NCBI GenBank assembly: GCA_029378245.1
Contig: JARKIF010000082.1
Location: 79,961-143,960, forward strand
DNA: 64,000 nucleotides
Direction: 5' to 3'
Source: Roridomyces roridus
Lineage: Eukaryota; Basidiomycota; Agaricomycetes; Agaricales; Mycenaceae
This document shows, piece by piece, positions 22,737 to 36,079 of the stretch; position 1 is the first letter of the stretch, and the number at the start of each line of letters is the position of its first letter. The notes beneath the pieces are model-generated. The model saw only the letters and a program-made list of their open reading frames with translations, did not search any database and was not told the origin of the DNA. The translations under genes were made by a program, and so were the position numbers.

Positions 22737-24149
22737 TCATCCCTGCTCGGATATCGGAGCCAAGCTCGAATTAGAACGCGACCGCGCCATTATCTCCTCC
22801 GCCATATCAGGCCCATATTGGTCTGCCAATTGTCTACAAGAAACAGTCAGTCAATCGCGAACCAACAAAAGGAGAGCAAGGCAACGCACGAAGCATACGA
22901 ATTCATAATAACCGCCATACTGTCCGGACTGAGCCGGTACGCCTTGGGCATCATGCCCTTGCCAAAGCGATACGTGACATGGTTCGAGCAAAGCAACCCG
23001 ACGACAATGAGGCCAATGTTGACTGGGACCGCGCCAAAGACGATGATATACCACCGCTTGAGAAGCTTTTTCTCAAAGGCCAGGTACGGAGCCTTGCACC
23101 CCGGGAGCGTCGTACGCGAGTAGCATCGCGGGCTCACCGTGGCTTCGACAAAGGGGCTAAAGTACCCACAGCAACCCAGCGCGTTTTGTATACGCAGTCG
23201 GCTGTTGGCGTAAAAGTCGGACCATTGCTTGTTCAACTTGCCCTCGAGGTTGAACGTATGCTTTTTGTATGTTAGGTAGCCCGGAACGACTAACAGCGCG
23301 AAGGACTGGAACGAGTGTGAGCGAAGGAGGAGACAAAGAGGATGAGACCACGCACAATCCACAGGAAGAATGTATAAAAGGCGAGGAAACCGCGATTGTT
23401 GAGCACTATGCCGGCCCATCCAATAATGGCGGTGAATACGGCCATGCCCGCAGCGACAGTGGAAAATATGAGCTCTAGGGAGTTGCCGGCCCGGACGACA
23501 TCCGCATGCTCCCACACATCGAACCAGGCAGTGAGGATAAACGCCAACGCCGCCAGGGCGCCCGCAGTGTACTAGCCAAAAGGTCAAGATAACATGAAAT
23601 GGCGGCAAACGGTAAAATACGCACGATAGTATTAGCGACGACCAACGTCCACTTGAATCTATTCCACCTCGCCCGGCCGGATTGGACCCCAGGGTCCACA
23701 CCGTCGTAATTTTCATCATGAGGTCGAGGCATGCGTCGCTCTCCCGCGCGGAACGCCTCGACGCCCCCGCCACGAGTGGGCACTCCGCTCGCCTTCAAGG
23801 CTTTACGTTGCCGAACAGATGAGGGCGCGAATTTACTTGGCACGTAGTTGATCTGCAGCGACACGGTGCTAGCAGCCGGCGAGGATGCGCGGGAGCTACT
23901 CCGGCTGGACGATGCTCCGTCGGTGAGGAAAGGGGCGCGGGGTGGCTCAAGGGGCGTCGAGATGAGGTGCCGCGTCGAGGCGCTGTGAGACACTGTGGAT
24001 AAAGCATCAGACCCGCTAAAGCAGAATGAGCTCAAGTAGATGGAGGGAGACGGAAACTCACCGAGAGTCCCGCTGATGCTAAAAGGTGTCAAAAAACCGC
24101 GATCTTTGGCGACAAAAGTGACGCACCGTACTGGTGCGGCGTCTTCCAT
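22737..24149 (-). CDS. Fungal tetraspanin, Tsp2 family
   Basis: Basidiomycete Tsp2 proteins are four-helix membrane organisers. ATG at 24149 opens MEDAAPVRCVTFVAKDRGFL. A long Ser/Pro-rich cytosolic N-terminus follows (residues about 30-130). The helices are in WTLVVANTI, AALAFILTAWF, MAVFTAIIGWAGIVL with LAFYTFFLWIV, and IIVFGAVPVNIGLIVVGLL. The large loop before the last helix has the tetraspanin signature CCGYFSPF with further cysteines in SPRCYS and LPGCK. The C-terminus is cytosolic (RQLADQYGPDMAEEIMARSR). Several introns of about 50 bp. Stop TGA 22737-22739. The head of the protein lies 156 bp from the end of MAU2, in the same direction. Confidence 0.87.
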
Positions 24150-24305
24150 CGAGGTAAACAGACCAAACGCGCTGCATCGAAAAACGAGTGTAGGTTGAGA
24201 GTGTGGTATAGTTACAGTGGGAGGGGCTAAGAAGAGAGCTAGTAAAATATTATCCCGCAAAGCAATTTGACAATTCAAATGCGCAGCGCCGATCCGCGAC
24301 GTCGA

Positions 24306-26865
24306 TCATGGTTTCAATGACGCAGTGGCTCCTTGCTGCGATAAAGCAACAACGGCTTGTCTCAGCAAACCGTTTGCCTCCTCCCGTTTCTCCGCAAGGT
24401 CTTCCTGCCCATCGCGTTTAAACAGCTCTGCCAACAGTCAAGCACAAGAAAAAGAGGAGGTGGCCAAGACTTACCGAGAAATCTCTCACCCGTCCACAAA
24501 CGCAAGGGCACATTTCCCGACGTGTCAAAGTGCCCCTTGGCCTTCTTCTCAGGCGCCCCCAATCCCGCAGCAAGCTGCTCGCACGTCGACAACATCTTCT
24601 TCGCCTCCCCGCTCGCGGTGTGCATGTAATGGGCGGCGATCAGCGCCAAGATGAGGGCACGGAGGTGGTTGTCTTGGCACTCTGTCGCGTACGACAGCGC
24701 ATTCTTCAAATGCTGTCTAGGGGAATCGTCAACTCCACAGCCATATGATTGGAAGAAACGACAACACACTTGGCCGTCAGGATCTCTGTCGTCAGCACTC
24801 CCTGCAGCACCTCTCCGACTGCACGCATCCCACCGCCAAGGACCCCGCAAGCCGCGGCAGCTTCCTGCCCAAGCCTCCCGAGCTCAGCTTGTCCAATATT
24901 GGCCAAATCTTCATCTTCCTCCGCCAGCGGTATCAACTCCCTCCCACACGCACGTAAGCGCGCCCTGGACCGAAGCCCAACAAGCAATGCCACTTCTCCA
25001 GCCCGTGCAGATGCCGAGCCCGCGACGTCTCCGACTTCCTCAGCAAGCTGCACTGCTACGCGATAGCAAGTATATGCACGTGTTGTCCGACCCAGCGCAT
25101 GAGCAAGGTGGGCGTGGAGCAGCGTTATCCGATGGGCCAGGGCGCCAGCAAAGAGCCCGTGCGTTCGCGCGTGGGCTATCACCTCATTAAGCTTCTAAAC
25201 AATCCGGTCAGCGTCCCGCGTTTTGGGAGGTGCAGGCAAAACCTTACCTGCTCTGCGTCCGCAAACTCGCTACGCATGATGCAGACCCCCGCCAGCTCGC
25301 ACATCATATCAGCCTTGATCTTGGCCATCTGCAGCTCCACTGCGCGTACTTCACCCGCACTTGCCCAGCGGGGAACTGAGCTTGAGAGTCAGCGGCCTCA
25401 TCTAACGGTAAACCAGACAACTTACGTCTCAGCTCCCGTCCCGCCTCGCGCTCACACACACCAAGTCCCTCCAGCAGGAAAGTCTTTCGCTTCGGTTTGC
25501 GGCCCAACTATTCCAAGTTAGCGTAAGGTAAACGACGGCAGAGAAAACACACCAGATCGCGCCTTGCCACCGCGCTGATCAGATACCCAAACGCATACAA
25601 CACACGGGGGTGTGTCGAGCGTATGTATACCGGCAGTGAAGATGCATCTAGCTGGACCTAAGAGACATGATGAGCGAGAGAGAAACTCCAAATAATGCCT
25701 GCGAACCTCGATGATGCCTTCACTCTCCAACGGCATAATCTTTGTACCCGCGTGGCGTTTCCCGTTGTACACCCCAGTGTCAAGCAACGTGTACAGCAGA
25801 GACAGACGGGCAGAAACCGGCGAGGTCTTGCCTTCGTTGCTATTCTGTGTCGGCGTCATCGAATAAGTGAGCCAAATGACACCGAGGACGAGAACGTGGA
25901 TGACGAGTGTAGCATGAAACGGGGACGTCATGTACAACGGAGGCTCCGCATCGCTCGCAGGCTCGGGGGCGGGAATGACGATGCCCATGGCGGCGTCGGC
26001 ACGCTGCAGTGCCCCAGGCAGTTCCGTCCATTGACCCAGCGCAATCAACGCACGCAGCTCAATCACCCGCGCAAGCAAGGTGATGTTGGAATGTGGGGCA
26101 GACAGGAGGGGATTCAGCGCTGCGCGAAAAGCTGCTAGATCGCGCGTGGTTTCCCTATCACGCGTTGCGAGGGTCTTGGATTTGGTCGGGGTGGACATGG
26201 CCATCTTGTTCTTGCCGGGATTAAACGGGGTGGGCTTGGCCTGGGTAGTAGGATATAGCATTGCTTGTAGTAGATGGTCCACCCATGCTAGATGTGTGTA
26301 GTAGTACGCCGCGGTGGGTAACGTGGATCCAAACGACGTCGGTGAAGGTCGTAAGAGCTGGCGTGCGCGTTGAGGTGCTGCGCGTGCCGAGAGAAGAGTA
26401 AGGTATGGAGGGTAGGACGCGAGTGACGGATGTTTTTCAGCGATTATGAGCTTGAGGACGTTAGATATGACGCCAAGAAGAACTGAGGCGACTCACCGCT
26501 TTGCCCAACGCCCTCTCCACCTCACCGTCGATACCTGCAGCCCACGACTGATCCTCGAATCCACCTTCGAGCACACAGAGACCGATCTCAGCCAGTGCAG
26601 TCCAAGCGCGACATTCATCTGGCTGCGAAAGATGTGCATCTCCACCGTGTCGACGCTTAGTGCTCATGCCACCAGGATTGGGAATCCCGAGACAGCGCCG
26701 CAAGGCCAGGAGCGAAACTGATAGTGCGCGTGTGTGCGCGCCATTCGTTGGTGGATGTGCGAGTAACGAAGGGATGGCAAGTAGGAGTTGAGGGCCGCGT
26801 AGTTGCTTGTCTTCTGCCGGTGGTGTCAGGCGTACCCGTTTTGCTGGACGCGGGCTGTCGCCCAT
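24306..26865 (-). CDS. MAU2: Cohesin loading factor MAU2/Scc4
   Basis: Partner of the Scc2/NIPBL loader that places cohesin on chromatin. A TPR superhelix protein. The ATG at 26865 gives a basic start (MGDSPRPAKRVRLTPP) like a nuclear signal. Exons carry HLAWMDHLLQAMLYP, LLARVIELRALIALGQWTEL, ARLSLLYTLLDTGVYNGKR, HPRVLYAFGYLISAVARRDL, AGVCIMRSEFADAEQ, ALAHRITLLHAHLAHALGRT, HLKNALSYATECQDNHLRAL and the conserved end NVPLRLWTGERFLELFKR. The last is the best family marker. Length about 700-760 residues after removal of five or six short introns, near the fungal norm. Stop TGA 24306-24308. A single-copy core gene, good for placing the species. Confidence 0.9.
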
Positions 26866-27032
26866 GCCGAAAAATTTAGCGGTGAAAAGCCTGAATTGTC
26901 TATAGTTCTATGGGGCTGATAACGGGTGCAAGAAAGAGGATGGAGGGCAGCAGAGAGCGTGCTGCTGACACATCATTGATGCGTGAATCACCCGCCGCGT
27001 GATGGCGGTCGCGCCACAATTCTTCTTTTTAT

Positions 27033-29037
27033 TCAAGTACTAATTTCACCCGACAATCCATGCCAAAACGCACATCGCTCACTCAACGCCTCGGTAACAT
27101 TTTCGAGCGACAAATCGCCTGGATGAAGGAAAATCCTGGGACTTCCATTGCTATCCACAGCAGACTGAAAGATGGTTGAATTCTCAATTTCTCATCGAAA
27201 AGATTAGACTCACCGGCCAAGTAATAGCATTCGCAGCTACCGGTGTACCATCCGTCACAAACGAAGTAAAGTAGCCTCGCATGGCGTTGACAATGGCCTG
27301 GTCATCGGCGTCAAACGTTCTGGTTCCGTCAAAGAACGCGTTGAGATCAGCGCCGTGGTCCGAGCTCAGAGTCGGGTTGTCCCAGCTGCAAGAGATCAGT
27401 ATGGTTGAAGATTCCACAAAGAAAAATCAAACTGACTGGTACTGGTACGCAGGCAAGCCAAAGTCATGTGCGGCCCCAGCAATCAACACAGCGCTGCAAA
27501 TATACCGCATTTCGCCGTACATCTGCTGACCCTGCAGACTAAACGAGTTGTTGTAATCCGCTAGAGGATACAGCTCCGCAATAGCCTTGTCAAAGGACGC
27601 GCGCGTAAAAGTGCTAAATTGCCCCGTAATGAAATTATACACGGTCGTCTCTGTCGCGTTTGCCTCAGACGTGTTGGCGGCAGGGTTCGCCAGGCCTGCA
27701 GACCAATGCGCGCCTTCGTTGGTGTTGGAGCCGAAAAGCACTGGGACGCGCGCGAAGAGACCGCTCTTGAACGCCTCAACGGGTCGTGTTGCAATGAATT
27801 TGCCATCGGCGATGGGAGCAAGGGGATAGAGACTGGACGTGCGATTTCCGAGGATCTTGCTCCCGGCAGAAGCGATAGTGTTTACCGGCGCGGCGCGGAG
27901 GCAAGCCATGATGGCGTCACCAGTTCCGCTGCTTCCACATCCACTAACAAAACAAAGTCAATACACAGAACGCAAGAGGAGCCAAAGTCGAACATACGCA
28001 AAGCCAGCAAACTGTGTGAACAAATCCTCCACAAAAGAATCGGTGTAGTGCGGCAAGAAACTCAGGGACGGGCTATCTCCCATCGCCTGATGGAACAGGT
28101 TCCCATTCGCGCCGTTGTTACCGACGAGATGGAACATCGTGGAACCCGCCCCAGCTGACTCGCCCCAGATGGTCACGCGCCTGGGGTCCCCGCCAAATTT
28201 GCTGATGTACCGTTGGATCCAAACCAGAGCTGCTTTCTAAAAACATATGGAAGGCTTTGTATATTTAGAGAAAGAAGACGGCATACCTGGTCCAAAAGTC
28301 CCGCATTCAGAGCACCATTATTAGCCACCGGGGTCCCGCCTACCGAACGACGTCAGCCTTCACTCACGAAGGGGGAAATCGACCGACCAAGGAACCCAAA
28401 TTGCCCCAGACGATATTGCACGGTCGCGAAAATTAGCGGTTTCGCAGAATTTTGAATGATGTTCTCTGGTGGAGCGCCCGCAGCGGTGCCCCCTTCAAAT
28501 CCACCGCCATGGAAATAAACGAGTACGGGAAGCGCACTAGTCGCGGTCGTCGCTATCGGAATAAAGACCTATGTACATCAGTGAGGTCCACAATACCAGC
28601 ACCACTCACATTTATGAACAAACAATCCTCAGCAGTCGTCGAACTCGTCGTAGTCTGCGTAGTCGCAATACACTCTGCCGCATACTGTCAAAAGTAATGA
28701 AAAAAAAAAACTCCACCTCCAAGAGAAACAAGTGACGTACTTGAGTCGCATTCACATCCCCCAAATGCGTCGGAGGGGAAACCGGAGCCTGCCAGCGGAG
28801 CGCACCCACCGGCGCATCCGCAAACTTGACTCCCCTAAAGTAAACAATCTCATTCGTCGCGTCCGTCAGACCCGTAAACGTGCCATCTGCAGAGCGAGTC
28901 AATCATTCCGTCATACATGTAAAGGCAAGGCGAACGGAAAACGCACAGTCGAGGGTCACGGTCGACAACGGCGCGGCGACAACTACGCCAGCCAGAGCGG
29001 CGACAAGGAGAACTTTTCCTGCTCGTGAGGGAAACAT
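27033..29037 (-). CDS. Secreted type-B carboxylesterase (copy 2)
   Basis: Paralogue of the esterase at 16409-18467, with the same intron positions and clear similarity along the whole length. The ATG at 29037 gives a signal peptide (MFPSRAGKVLLVAALAGVVV). After intron 1 the protein reads VTLDYGTFTGLTDATNEIVY. Then YFRGVKFADAPVGALRW, LPVLVYFHGGGFEGG, FATVQYRLGQFGFL and the nucleophile elbow GESAGAGS (near 28160), the classical form. The acid is in FGSNTNEGAHW and the His in CAFWHGL. The last exon ends SGEIST with TGA at 27033-27035. It lies 168 bp after the start of MAU2, same strand. A TATTTAAG element about 35 bp upstream may be the TATA box. Confidence 0.9.
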
Positions 29038-29468
29038 ACTTGCTTAGGTTGCAGGATTCATGTCTTCCGCTTAAATATGTTTCGAGGACGGACATAGGAC
29101 CCATGATGCAGCTTCACATGACCCTGTGGTCCACGCAGAGTTACTTCCAGGAGATGATGATAAACCGAAGCTGCTGGGAAGATATTGGAGACCAGCCCAG
29201 GAATAGATTGCTCTTGATAGCTCTTGGTATTGCTCCAAAACCCGCCGGAAACATGAACTCGACGGCGGATGAGAGAGCTCAGAGTCGGAACGCAGAAATC
29301 TCATGGTCACTGGTGAGATGAACAAAGTGGTTTGATCAAATCATGCGCCTGACGCCCGGACCGCCCGACATCAGGTCAGCCGACAAGATCTTTGACACAA
29401 TCCATCCAGGACCACAGGCTGTCCAGAGGTAAAGATAACATTGCAAACGTATTACAAAAAAAAAAGCG

Positions 29469-29494
29469 TCCATCCATCCATCCATCCATCCATT
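29469..29494. repeat. (CATC)n microsatellite
   Basis: Six to seven copies of CATC, just after the ceramidase stop codon, probably in its 3' UTR. Confidence 0.9.
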
Positions 29495-29504
29495 GTTTTC
29501 ATGC

Positions 29505-32319
29505 TCAAGCCGTAACAGTAAAATTCGAAGACGTCGCCGTAAACGCCGAAATCGACCCAATCAGAGGCTTCGAGTCCCCAAAGTACCTCAATCGATAAGT
29601 GCCAGCTACACCAAACGACCGTCAAGCAGCAGAAACGATGGTAATAAAAAGACCACTAACCTGGCGTCCCCGACTCGATCGTCCACGAGATATTAACATT
29701 GCTAGTCCCGAGAATCGTGCTCTGCACAGCCCACTGGTACAGCGTCGACGGGTGCGAATCCGAGCGCACGGCCTTCCACGAGCCCGATACGAGCTGCTCA
29801 ACGTTCAGGAACGTGCCCTCAAGGCGGAGATTGTTCTACATCATCGTCAGCCAGGAGTAAAAAAAACAGATATCTACACACCCTCGGGTTGGCACCAACA
29901 AAGACAGCAAACACCGTCTGCCCAGCCTGGAATGGCGTGCTCGTCACCACATCCGTCACAATGTGCCCAAAGCTCTGGAAAATCGGAGGCGCATCAAACA
30001 CCACCGGCGATTGCAGCGAAAGCGCGCTCGACGTGAGCTCGGGCGGGGCAGCGTCCGAAACGGGTGTCCCCGTCGGCGTGTCGGCCAAGAACGGCACAAG
30101 CGAGCTGTACTTTTCAATGTACGCATCCAGGGTGTGCGGGCCGTAGAGGGTAGAAGCGCCCTCGTAACGTTGCACGGCGTACTCCTCGGGGGTCGCGATG
30201 TAGTGCCCGTAGGTCTAAAGGTGAAATGTAAGTCGTAGAAGAAGAGGAACAGGTAAGAGATATACATTGGCTGGGCCCGAGACGACGACGTGAGCGCTAT
30301 TGTCGAGGACGCCGGTGGCAAGCAGTTGAGCGCGGACAGCCGCCCTGCAAAGATATGAGCAGGTGATCAAGTGGAATCAAGTAACCACGCACTTGAGACG
30401 GCGGCCAGCCATGGTCGTAAGCTCGCCGGGAATGATGAGCATCACTATTCAGATTCAGGCTTGATCTTGCTTGTCCACAAGACACATACCCAAGTTTCCG
30501 ACTTTGAGAAGCTGAATATCGACCGTGCTGCAATGACGGTAAGTAAAGCTCAATGCGAGCCACGCAGACAACTGACTTGGGACTCCACGGGTACGGTTCA
30601 GTCGCATATCCGGTGTTGAGCAAGATAGGCTTGGGCGCCTGACAGGCGACCTGTGCAGCCGACGGAATGGGCGTGATGAACGACTTGACGATTTCCCATA
30701 ACGGATTCCTATATTTTCATAAGTATCGGACTGTAGTCACAAAGGGGAACGTACTGCGAGGTGGAGTTGTCACCCTGGACAAAGTCGAAAGCACCAGGGC
30801 CGTCGCTGCAGCACTTTCAGAGGACACAGATAACGGAGAGGATGGCCACGGACGTCGTTCCACCAGCGAAGGAGAAGCCCATCGCAGCGGGGCAAGTCTG
30901 CACCTGGGTTCCGTTGGGCAACGCGAAGGTATGGTTGGCCCTAAAAATCCGATAAGCGAGTGTCACGAGGGGAACGAGACACTCACATATTCAAATAGAC
31001 GTGCACACTCCGCACCGAGCCCGTAACAGGCGAGAGCGTAGAGCTCATCAGCTTCTTGGCCGCATCGACCTGAATCTGCGCAATCATCTCGTTGGAGTGG
31101 AAGCCGAGCGAGTCGAGCGTGAAGCCTGGCCCACGGCCGTGGCAGTCCGCAACGGTGCCTCCACAGGTGGAGGAGTTGGCCTGGCAGGGCATTCCGTCGT
31201 ATGGCTCGCCGGGAGACTCGCAGAATGCACCGAGGCTGCAGAGTGTTAGCTTTTCATCCCCAAGACAGAGGAAAAGAACAGACGTGTTCGGGCTGGTGTC
31301 TCCGACATTGGCCTGTGCAAAGCCAGCGACGAAGGTCTGGTTTCCAGGCATAGCATTGGGCTCTATGGAGGCTGAAATAGATGTTAGTGGAAGGGGCCCG
31401 GTGTAGCGCATTCAGATAATCACATTCGTAGAGATAGGCGGCCATTCCCTTGTTATCTGAGCTGACAAGGGTGTTGTTCTGCAAACTGTTAGCGCAGCTT
31501 CAAGAAGGCCATCGAAATCACCTACCTCGTAAAGACTCGTCCCGTGTACCGGGAACCAGCTGAGGAAGCCTCGAGATCCGAAGCTCAGCAGGTCCATAAA
31601 CTTGTCCTGGTCTCCACCCTGGTCCACATACATGTCCTGCTCGGCCTGGGGATTGAAGAGATACGCAGTCGGGCTGCGGTTGATGTTGCCGCCAGTTACG
31701 CTGGTGTTGCCGATAGTGAGGGTACCGACTGCGAGAGACTCGTGCGCGCGGTCGACGGCAAGGACGACGCCCTGCACGATGGCACCGAACGTCTCGTTGA
31801 CGAAACCGAGAGAAGTGATCTGGGGAAGCAGGTTCTCGAGATATCCACCAACACCGCTGTGCTGCGCCAGAGAGTTAACGAAGCAATAATAGTAAGACAA
31901 AGCACACACCTGGTGAGTACTCGAGAGAGCAAAGTTCTGCGCCGTGTACAGAGTCCCATACTTGGCTGCCAGCTGCGCCAAAATCTCGCGGCGAACACCC
32001 GTGTCGCCCATGGCAATGTCGGCATTGATAAACACAATACGGTTGGCCTCGACGTCAGGCTCGCCGATAATCCAGGCGCGAGCACGTTGGCGCATGTGCA
32101 GACCCGTGTCGGTCTGCCCGAGGGAAGCATAACCCTGTCGCAAAAGTCAGTTCTGGCAGAAATGGGTGCTCTCATGGACTTGATACCCACCATCATGTTG
32201 GTCTCCACCACGGGACCCGTTATGTCGGCGATGCCCAGACCCAGCAGGTATTGAGACTGGGCCATGGCGCTGAGCACCGAGGTGCAGAGCACCGCGAAGG
32301 AGGGCAGGAGGCGAGTCAT
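29505..32319 (-). CDS. Neutral/alkaline ceramidase
   Basis: Splits ceramide into sphingosine and fatty acid; the family is secreted or luminal. The ATG at 32319 opens the signal peptide MTRLLPSFAVLCTSVLSAMA. The in-frame stretch upstream has only a GTG. Motifs in order: YLLGLGIADITGPVVETNMM, GYASLGQTDTGLHMRQRARA, NRIVFINADIAMGDTGVRRE, the zinc-binding STHQ region, GFVNETFGAIVQGVVLAVDRA and NINRSPTAYLFNP. The active-site serine is in NVGDTSPN (near 31290), and GRGPGFTLDSLGF follows. The immunoglobulin-like C-terminal domain is at 30180-29505 and ends ISAFTATSSNFTVTA. More than ten introns of about 50 bp. Length roughly 730-760 residues, normal. Stop TGA 29505-29507. Confidence 0.92.
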
Positions 32320-33968
32320 CGCACGGGGAGGGAGGGACACGGGCTGAGACACCGGATGGACTGGTTCATATGTTTAAGGCGAGCCGGAGGCAGCTGACGA
32401 TGACGGGATGCACATGGTTAAGAAGTTGACGAAGAGCCACTTGTGCGGATCGCAGCATAGCAACTGCCAACGAATTGATTTTAACCGAGCGCAGACACAT
32501 ATAGGGCGAAGAATCTGGAGGAAAAGGAAGCCTCCGTCTGAGAGACGCGGAATTTCGAGCAAATTGGGCTCACTGTGAGTTTTCATTACGCATAGCTTCG
32601 AATTCTTCCGAGTGCCCTGGTCCGGTAGCAACTGGAAGACATGTGTTGCGGTCCCACATGCGCGCTACGGTTGGCTGGCGTTGGCGAGTCCGATGGTGAG
32701 TACTTGAGTTGACAAGGCGGACTTGTCTGAATTTGGCACATCAAAACCAAATCAAAGCAAATCTTTCCTTCTGCTCAATGCTTGCAAAATTCTGGCCGGT
32801 AGTGCCATCCATCCTACAACTAACTGAGTGCTACCGCTTGGATATCATATGCGACGCCAAATCTTCTCGCCGAAGTCGAAACCATTCCTTTAGTGACCAC
32901 ATGATGCGGGGTCACGGGTAGCCATGCGTGGGCGCCGGCAAGGTGCTGGAATGGCCAAAAATGCGGGGAACTCAAACGTTGACATGTGCACCTCGCTCGC
33001 GTGAGAAGCACCGAAAAAAGAAAAGGCTCGTTCGATCGTCAAGAAGAAAAAGAGCTTGAATGAAAGTCACATTCTGCACATTGTCCGCAGGGTTGCGAGT
33101 CCCAAAGAGCACCGAGAAGATATACTACCTTGCGCTGAGTTCACGAGAGGTTCCGGATTAATGACCTCCGCGGGGACCCAGGGTGTATTGCCCGGAATGA
33201 GCTCGTCGAATTCAGATTGGGTAAAAGTCAACAACGAGAGATTCAGGAAGGGTCCTAGTATCGACTGGCGCCCCGCCGGAGAGTACCTTGCGGTATGAGG
33301 TCTATCTGGCCACATAAATCTGTGGTCCGAAAGCATGAGCAGGCGGAGCAGGTTATGATAATTTGTATCCTCCCGTTGAGACCCTGGCCAGCCTTGTTGA
33401 GATTGCGAGGATTTGAGCTTGTTCAGTGAGCCAGATTCGATACTGGGCCGGGAATTCAGTCCAGTGAGGCGCGGTAAGGGTCCTCCCCAGATTGAGAGAG
33501 AGTCTTCTGTGAGATTCCGACAGGGACTCGGCGAGATGATGGTGGTACGGGATCAAGCTTACCAGATCTGAGATCACAGATGCGGTGATTATCACAGGCG
33601 CTGTTCCCACGGTTGATGTTCATATCGAACTTGGCTCGCAAACAAAACTTTCTCGCAGGTGAACAGTCGTTCTACATTCGACCACTCTATTTAACGGTAC
33701 ACGGATCAGGAACGGGAAGACTTTTACTGGCGTCCATCAATTAGCGTCCCTAGTCTGTCGCCCCCTCCGTGCCAGTGGGGACAACCTGTGCGGAATCAGC
33801 TTGTTCTCCCTGGCTTACAAACGCTTACAGAGCCCAAGTCGTAGCAACAGAACAGTGAGTAAGCCTGAGTAAGCGTGCTTGGATTATTCGGAGATCAAAC
33901 CCCCGAACCAATCTGTGGATTCTGTTCAAGTCCTTTAAAAGAGGCATCTAAACAACTGAAAACCGAAC
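32320..33968. other. 1.65-kb intergenic region
   Basis: No gene is recognised. On the minus strand two adjoining open stretches (33336-33067 and 33641-33353) have coding-like composition (for example SEFDELIPGNTPWVPAEVIN), but they lack a family match and are not joined by an obvious intron. A promoter for the EH gene is likely at the right end, with TTTAAAAG at 33927-33934, matched upstream of the other EH copy. Confidence 0.35.
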
Positions 33969-35891
33969 ATGCGCCTCACTTCTCGCTCGGTGTTTACCGC
34001 TGCTTTCGCCGCCATGGTTGTGGGCGCCACTTGCGACGAGTACAATTTGAAGCCTTTCAAGATTGACCTCTGTGGGGACATTCCGCACCTCAAGGCCCTG
34101 GTCAAGAATACCTGGTTGCCGGAGAAGGCTCTGTATCCTGCCGCTGGAGTCTAAAAAGGCGTCGAGTTGGATAGCTTGCGGGAGTTGCGCACGGAATGGG
34201 TGACAACTTTTGATTGGGAAAAGCAGGAAGCTGAGCTGAATCGTAAGTATCGCGTTTTCTTTTCTGGAATTTATCTCATATTGTCCGACAGACTCGACCA
34301 CTTCACCGCCGAAATCGAAGGGCAAGTCGTGCATTTCGTGCACCAAAAATCGAAAGCTTCGGACGCGATTCCCGTCATTCTGATTCACGGATGGCCCGGT
34401 GAGTTTCTTCGAGCTCGTGCTGTCATTGCCTGCTCAATTATTTTCTTTAGGCTCTTTCCACGAATTCCTCCCGGTCATCGAGCCATTGACTCAACGTTCA
34501 ACGTTCAACGCGACCAGCGGAAAGAATGTCTCGTTCAATGTCGTGGTTCCCTCGCTCCCCGGATTTGTCTTCTCCTCCCCCCCGCGGCTCGCCTCAGAAC
34601 TGGACCGTCGACGATACCGCCAGAGTATTCAACACATTGATGAATGAGGTTCTGGGGTATTCGACCTATGCTGTGCATGGAACCGATTGGGTACGAGCAT
34701 CTGTACCGAGTCGAAATAACGCTCATATGGATGCAGGGCGCTGGTGTGTCGTATTCCATGTACATACGAGACTGTGCGCGCAACGCATCTCGCATTCCTG
34801 TCGTTCACCCCTCCAACGGCCCAAGATATTGCCGACAACAATATCACTCTGTCGGATGTTCAGAAGGTGACGCTGCAGCGAGATATAGAGTGGACCTCGA
34901 CTGGGACTGGCTATTTTGTTGAACTGCAGACCAAGGTGAGCTCAGCCTATTGTCGTGTCTTTCATTCCCACTTAACCTCGTCTGTCCTCAGCCAAACGAT
35001 CTTGGGCTGGCTCTGTATGACAGTCCTGTCGGACAGCTTCATCAGACTTTTGACATGAAACTTGTGAGCTTGTACAAGCTCATTCAAGCTCACAAGCTTC
35101 TGCCAAATCGCCGCAAGCTCACAAGCTCACAAGCCAGGTCCTGAAATCCACAAGGTCTGCCGTTCGACTCCTGGAAAGTGCAAATTTTTATTCATTCTTG
35201 GCCGCTCCTGCATTTACCTTTGTGCTCAGTGGACTCAAGGGCTGTCCTGCTGTTTAAAGAATTATTTCCGAGCTCAAATTTGGTGTTTTCAGATGCATTG
35301 TTCATTGGAATCGAGCTTGCGAGCTTGTGCGGCAAGCTGCCAAGCCCCACAAGTCCACAAGATGATTGTCAAAACACTGCCTGGATCGGAGGAAAATTCA
35401 AAATCTGTGCGTTCTCCATCTGGCTCGCTTTGTTGTCTACTCACTCACAAACTCGCCAGGGTCCGACCCGCCCGCAGGAACCCCACCATCCGTATTCGAC
35501 AACACCGCAATCCTGACCGCCATCTCACTCTACTACCTCACCCACACCTTCTTGTCCTCCGTATTATGGATTTACGAACAGAACCCGAACGGGCTCAAGA
35601 CGACATACATACACCAAAGCTCCGACCGACGCTCCACTGCTTTTCAACCAATACGAGTACAATGTTGGATTTTGGCCCGAAGAGTACGTCGCCAAGGTTG
35701 GGAATTTGGTGTCGTACAAAGGTGTGTGCCAACCATTCAGTTGAAATTGATTCGATGAGACTGATGCTGAACGTCTAGTACACGATTTTGGCGGACATTT
35801 TGCTGGACTGGACAATCCTCCCGCTCTCATCGAGGACATCCGTGGCCAAGTACTTCTCGTGAATGTAAAAAGAGGCTCCGGTATCCCATAA
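33969..35891 (+). pseudogene. Epoxide hydrolase pseudogene (EH-B)
   Basis: A close copy of the intact gene at 54291-55841. The start (MRLTSRSVFTAAFAAMVVGA) and early exons match, with the oxyanion motif HGWPG, SLPGFVFSS and the nucleophile context HGTDW. Three faults are visible. A TAA stop at 34152-34154 replaces the Asp codon after the AAGV tetrapeptide. An insertion of about 339 bp (35040-35378) splits the exon between GQL and WIGGKFK. Further changes disturb the frame near 35560-35640. The last exon still reads DFGGHFAGLDNPPALIEDIR with the catalytic His. It is unlikely to make enzyme. It is convergent with X-B, as EH-C is with X-C. Confidence 0.85.
35040..35378. mobile_element. Short TIR element inserted in EH-B
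   Basis: The segment is missing from the intact paralogue. From 35048 to 35374 it starts TTTTGACATGAAACTTGTG and ends with the inverted TTTTGACAATCATCTTGTG, so TIRs of about 25 bp with mismatches. Inside, CTTGTGAGCTTG-type motifs repeat in both directions. 327 bp between TIR ends, no coding content. No exact target duplication is seen. Confidence 0.65.
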
Positions 35892-36079
35892 TGTCGATTC
35901 GTTTCCGTATAGTAGTAATACCGTATATACACCTATCCCAGTTGTTGAGTCAAGGATTCCATTTCCATTTCCGCTTCGCACACTCGCATTCAAACAGACC
36001 GCGATTTCAACAAGCAATTCATCGTCCCAGGGATTCACCGAAGCAAGCAGATGATGATATTCGAATCCAGATACAGAGG

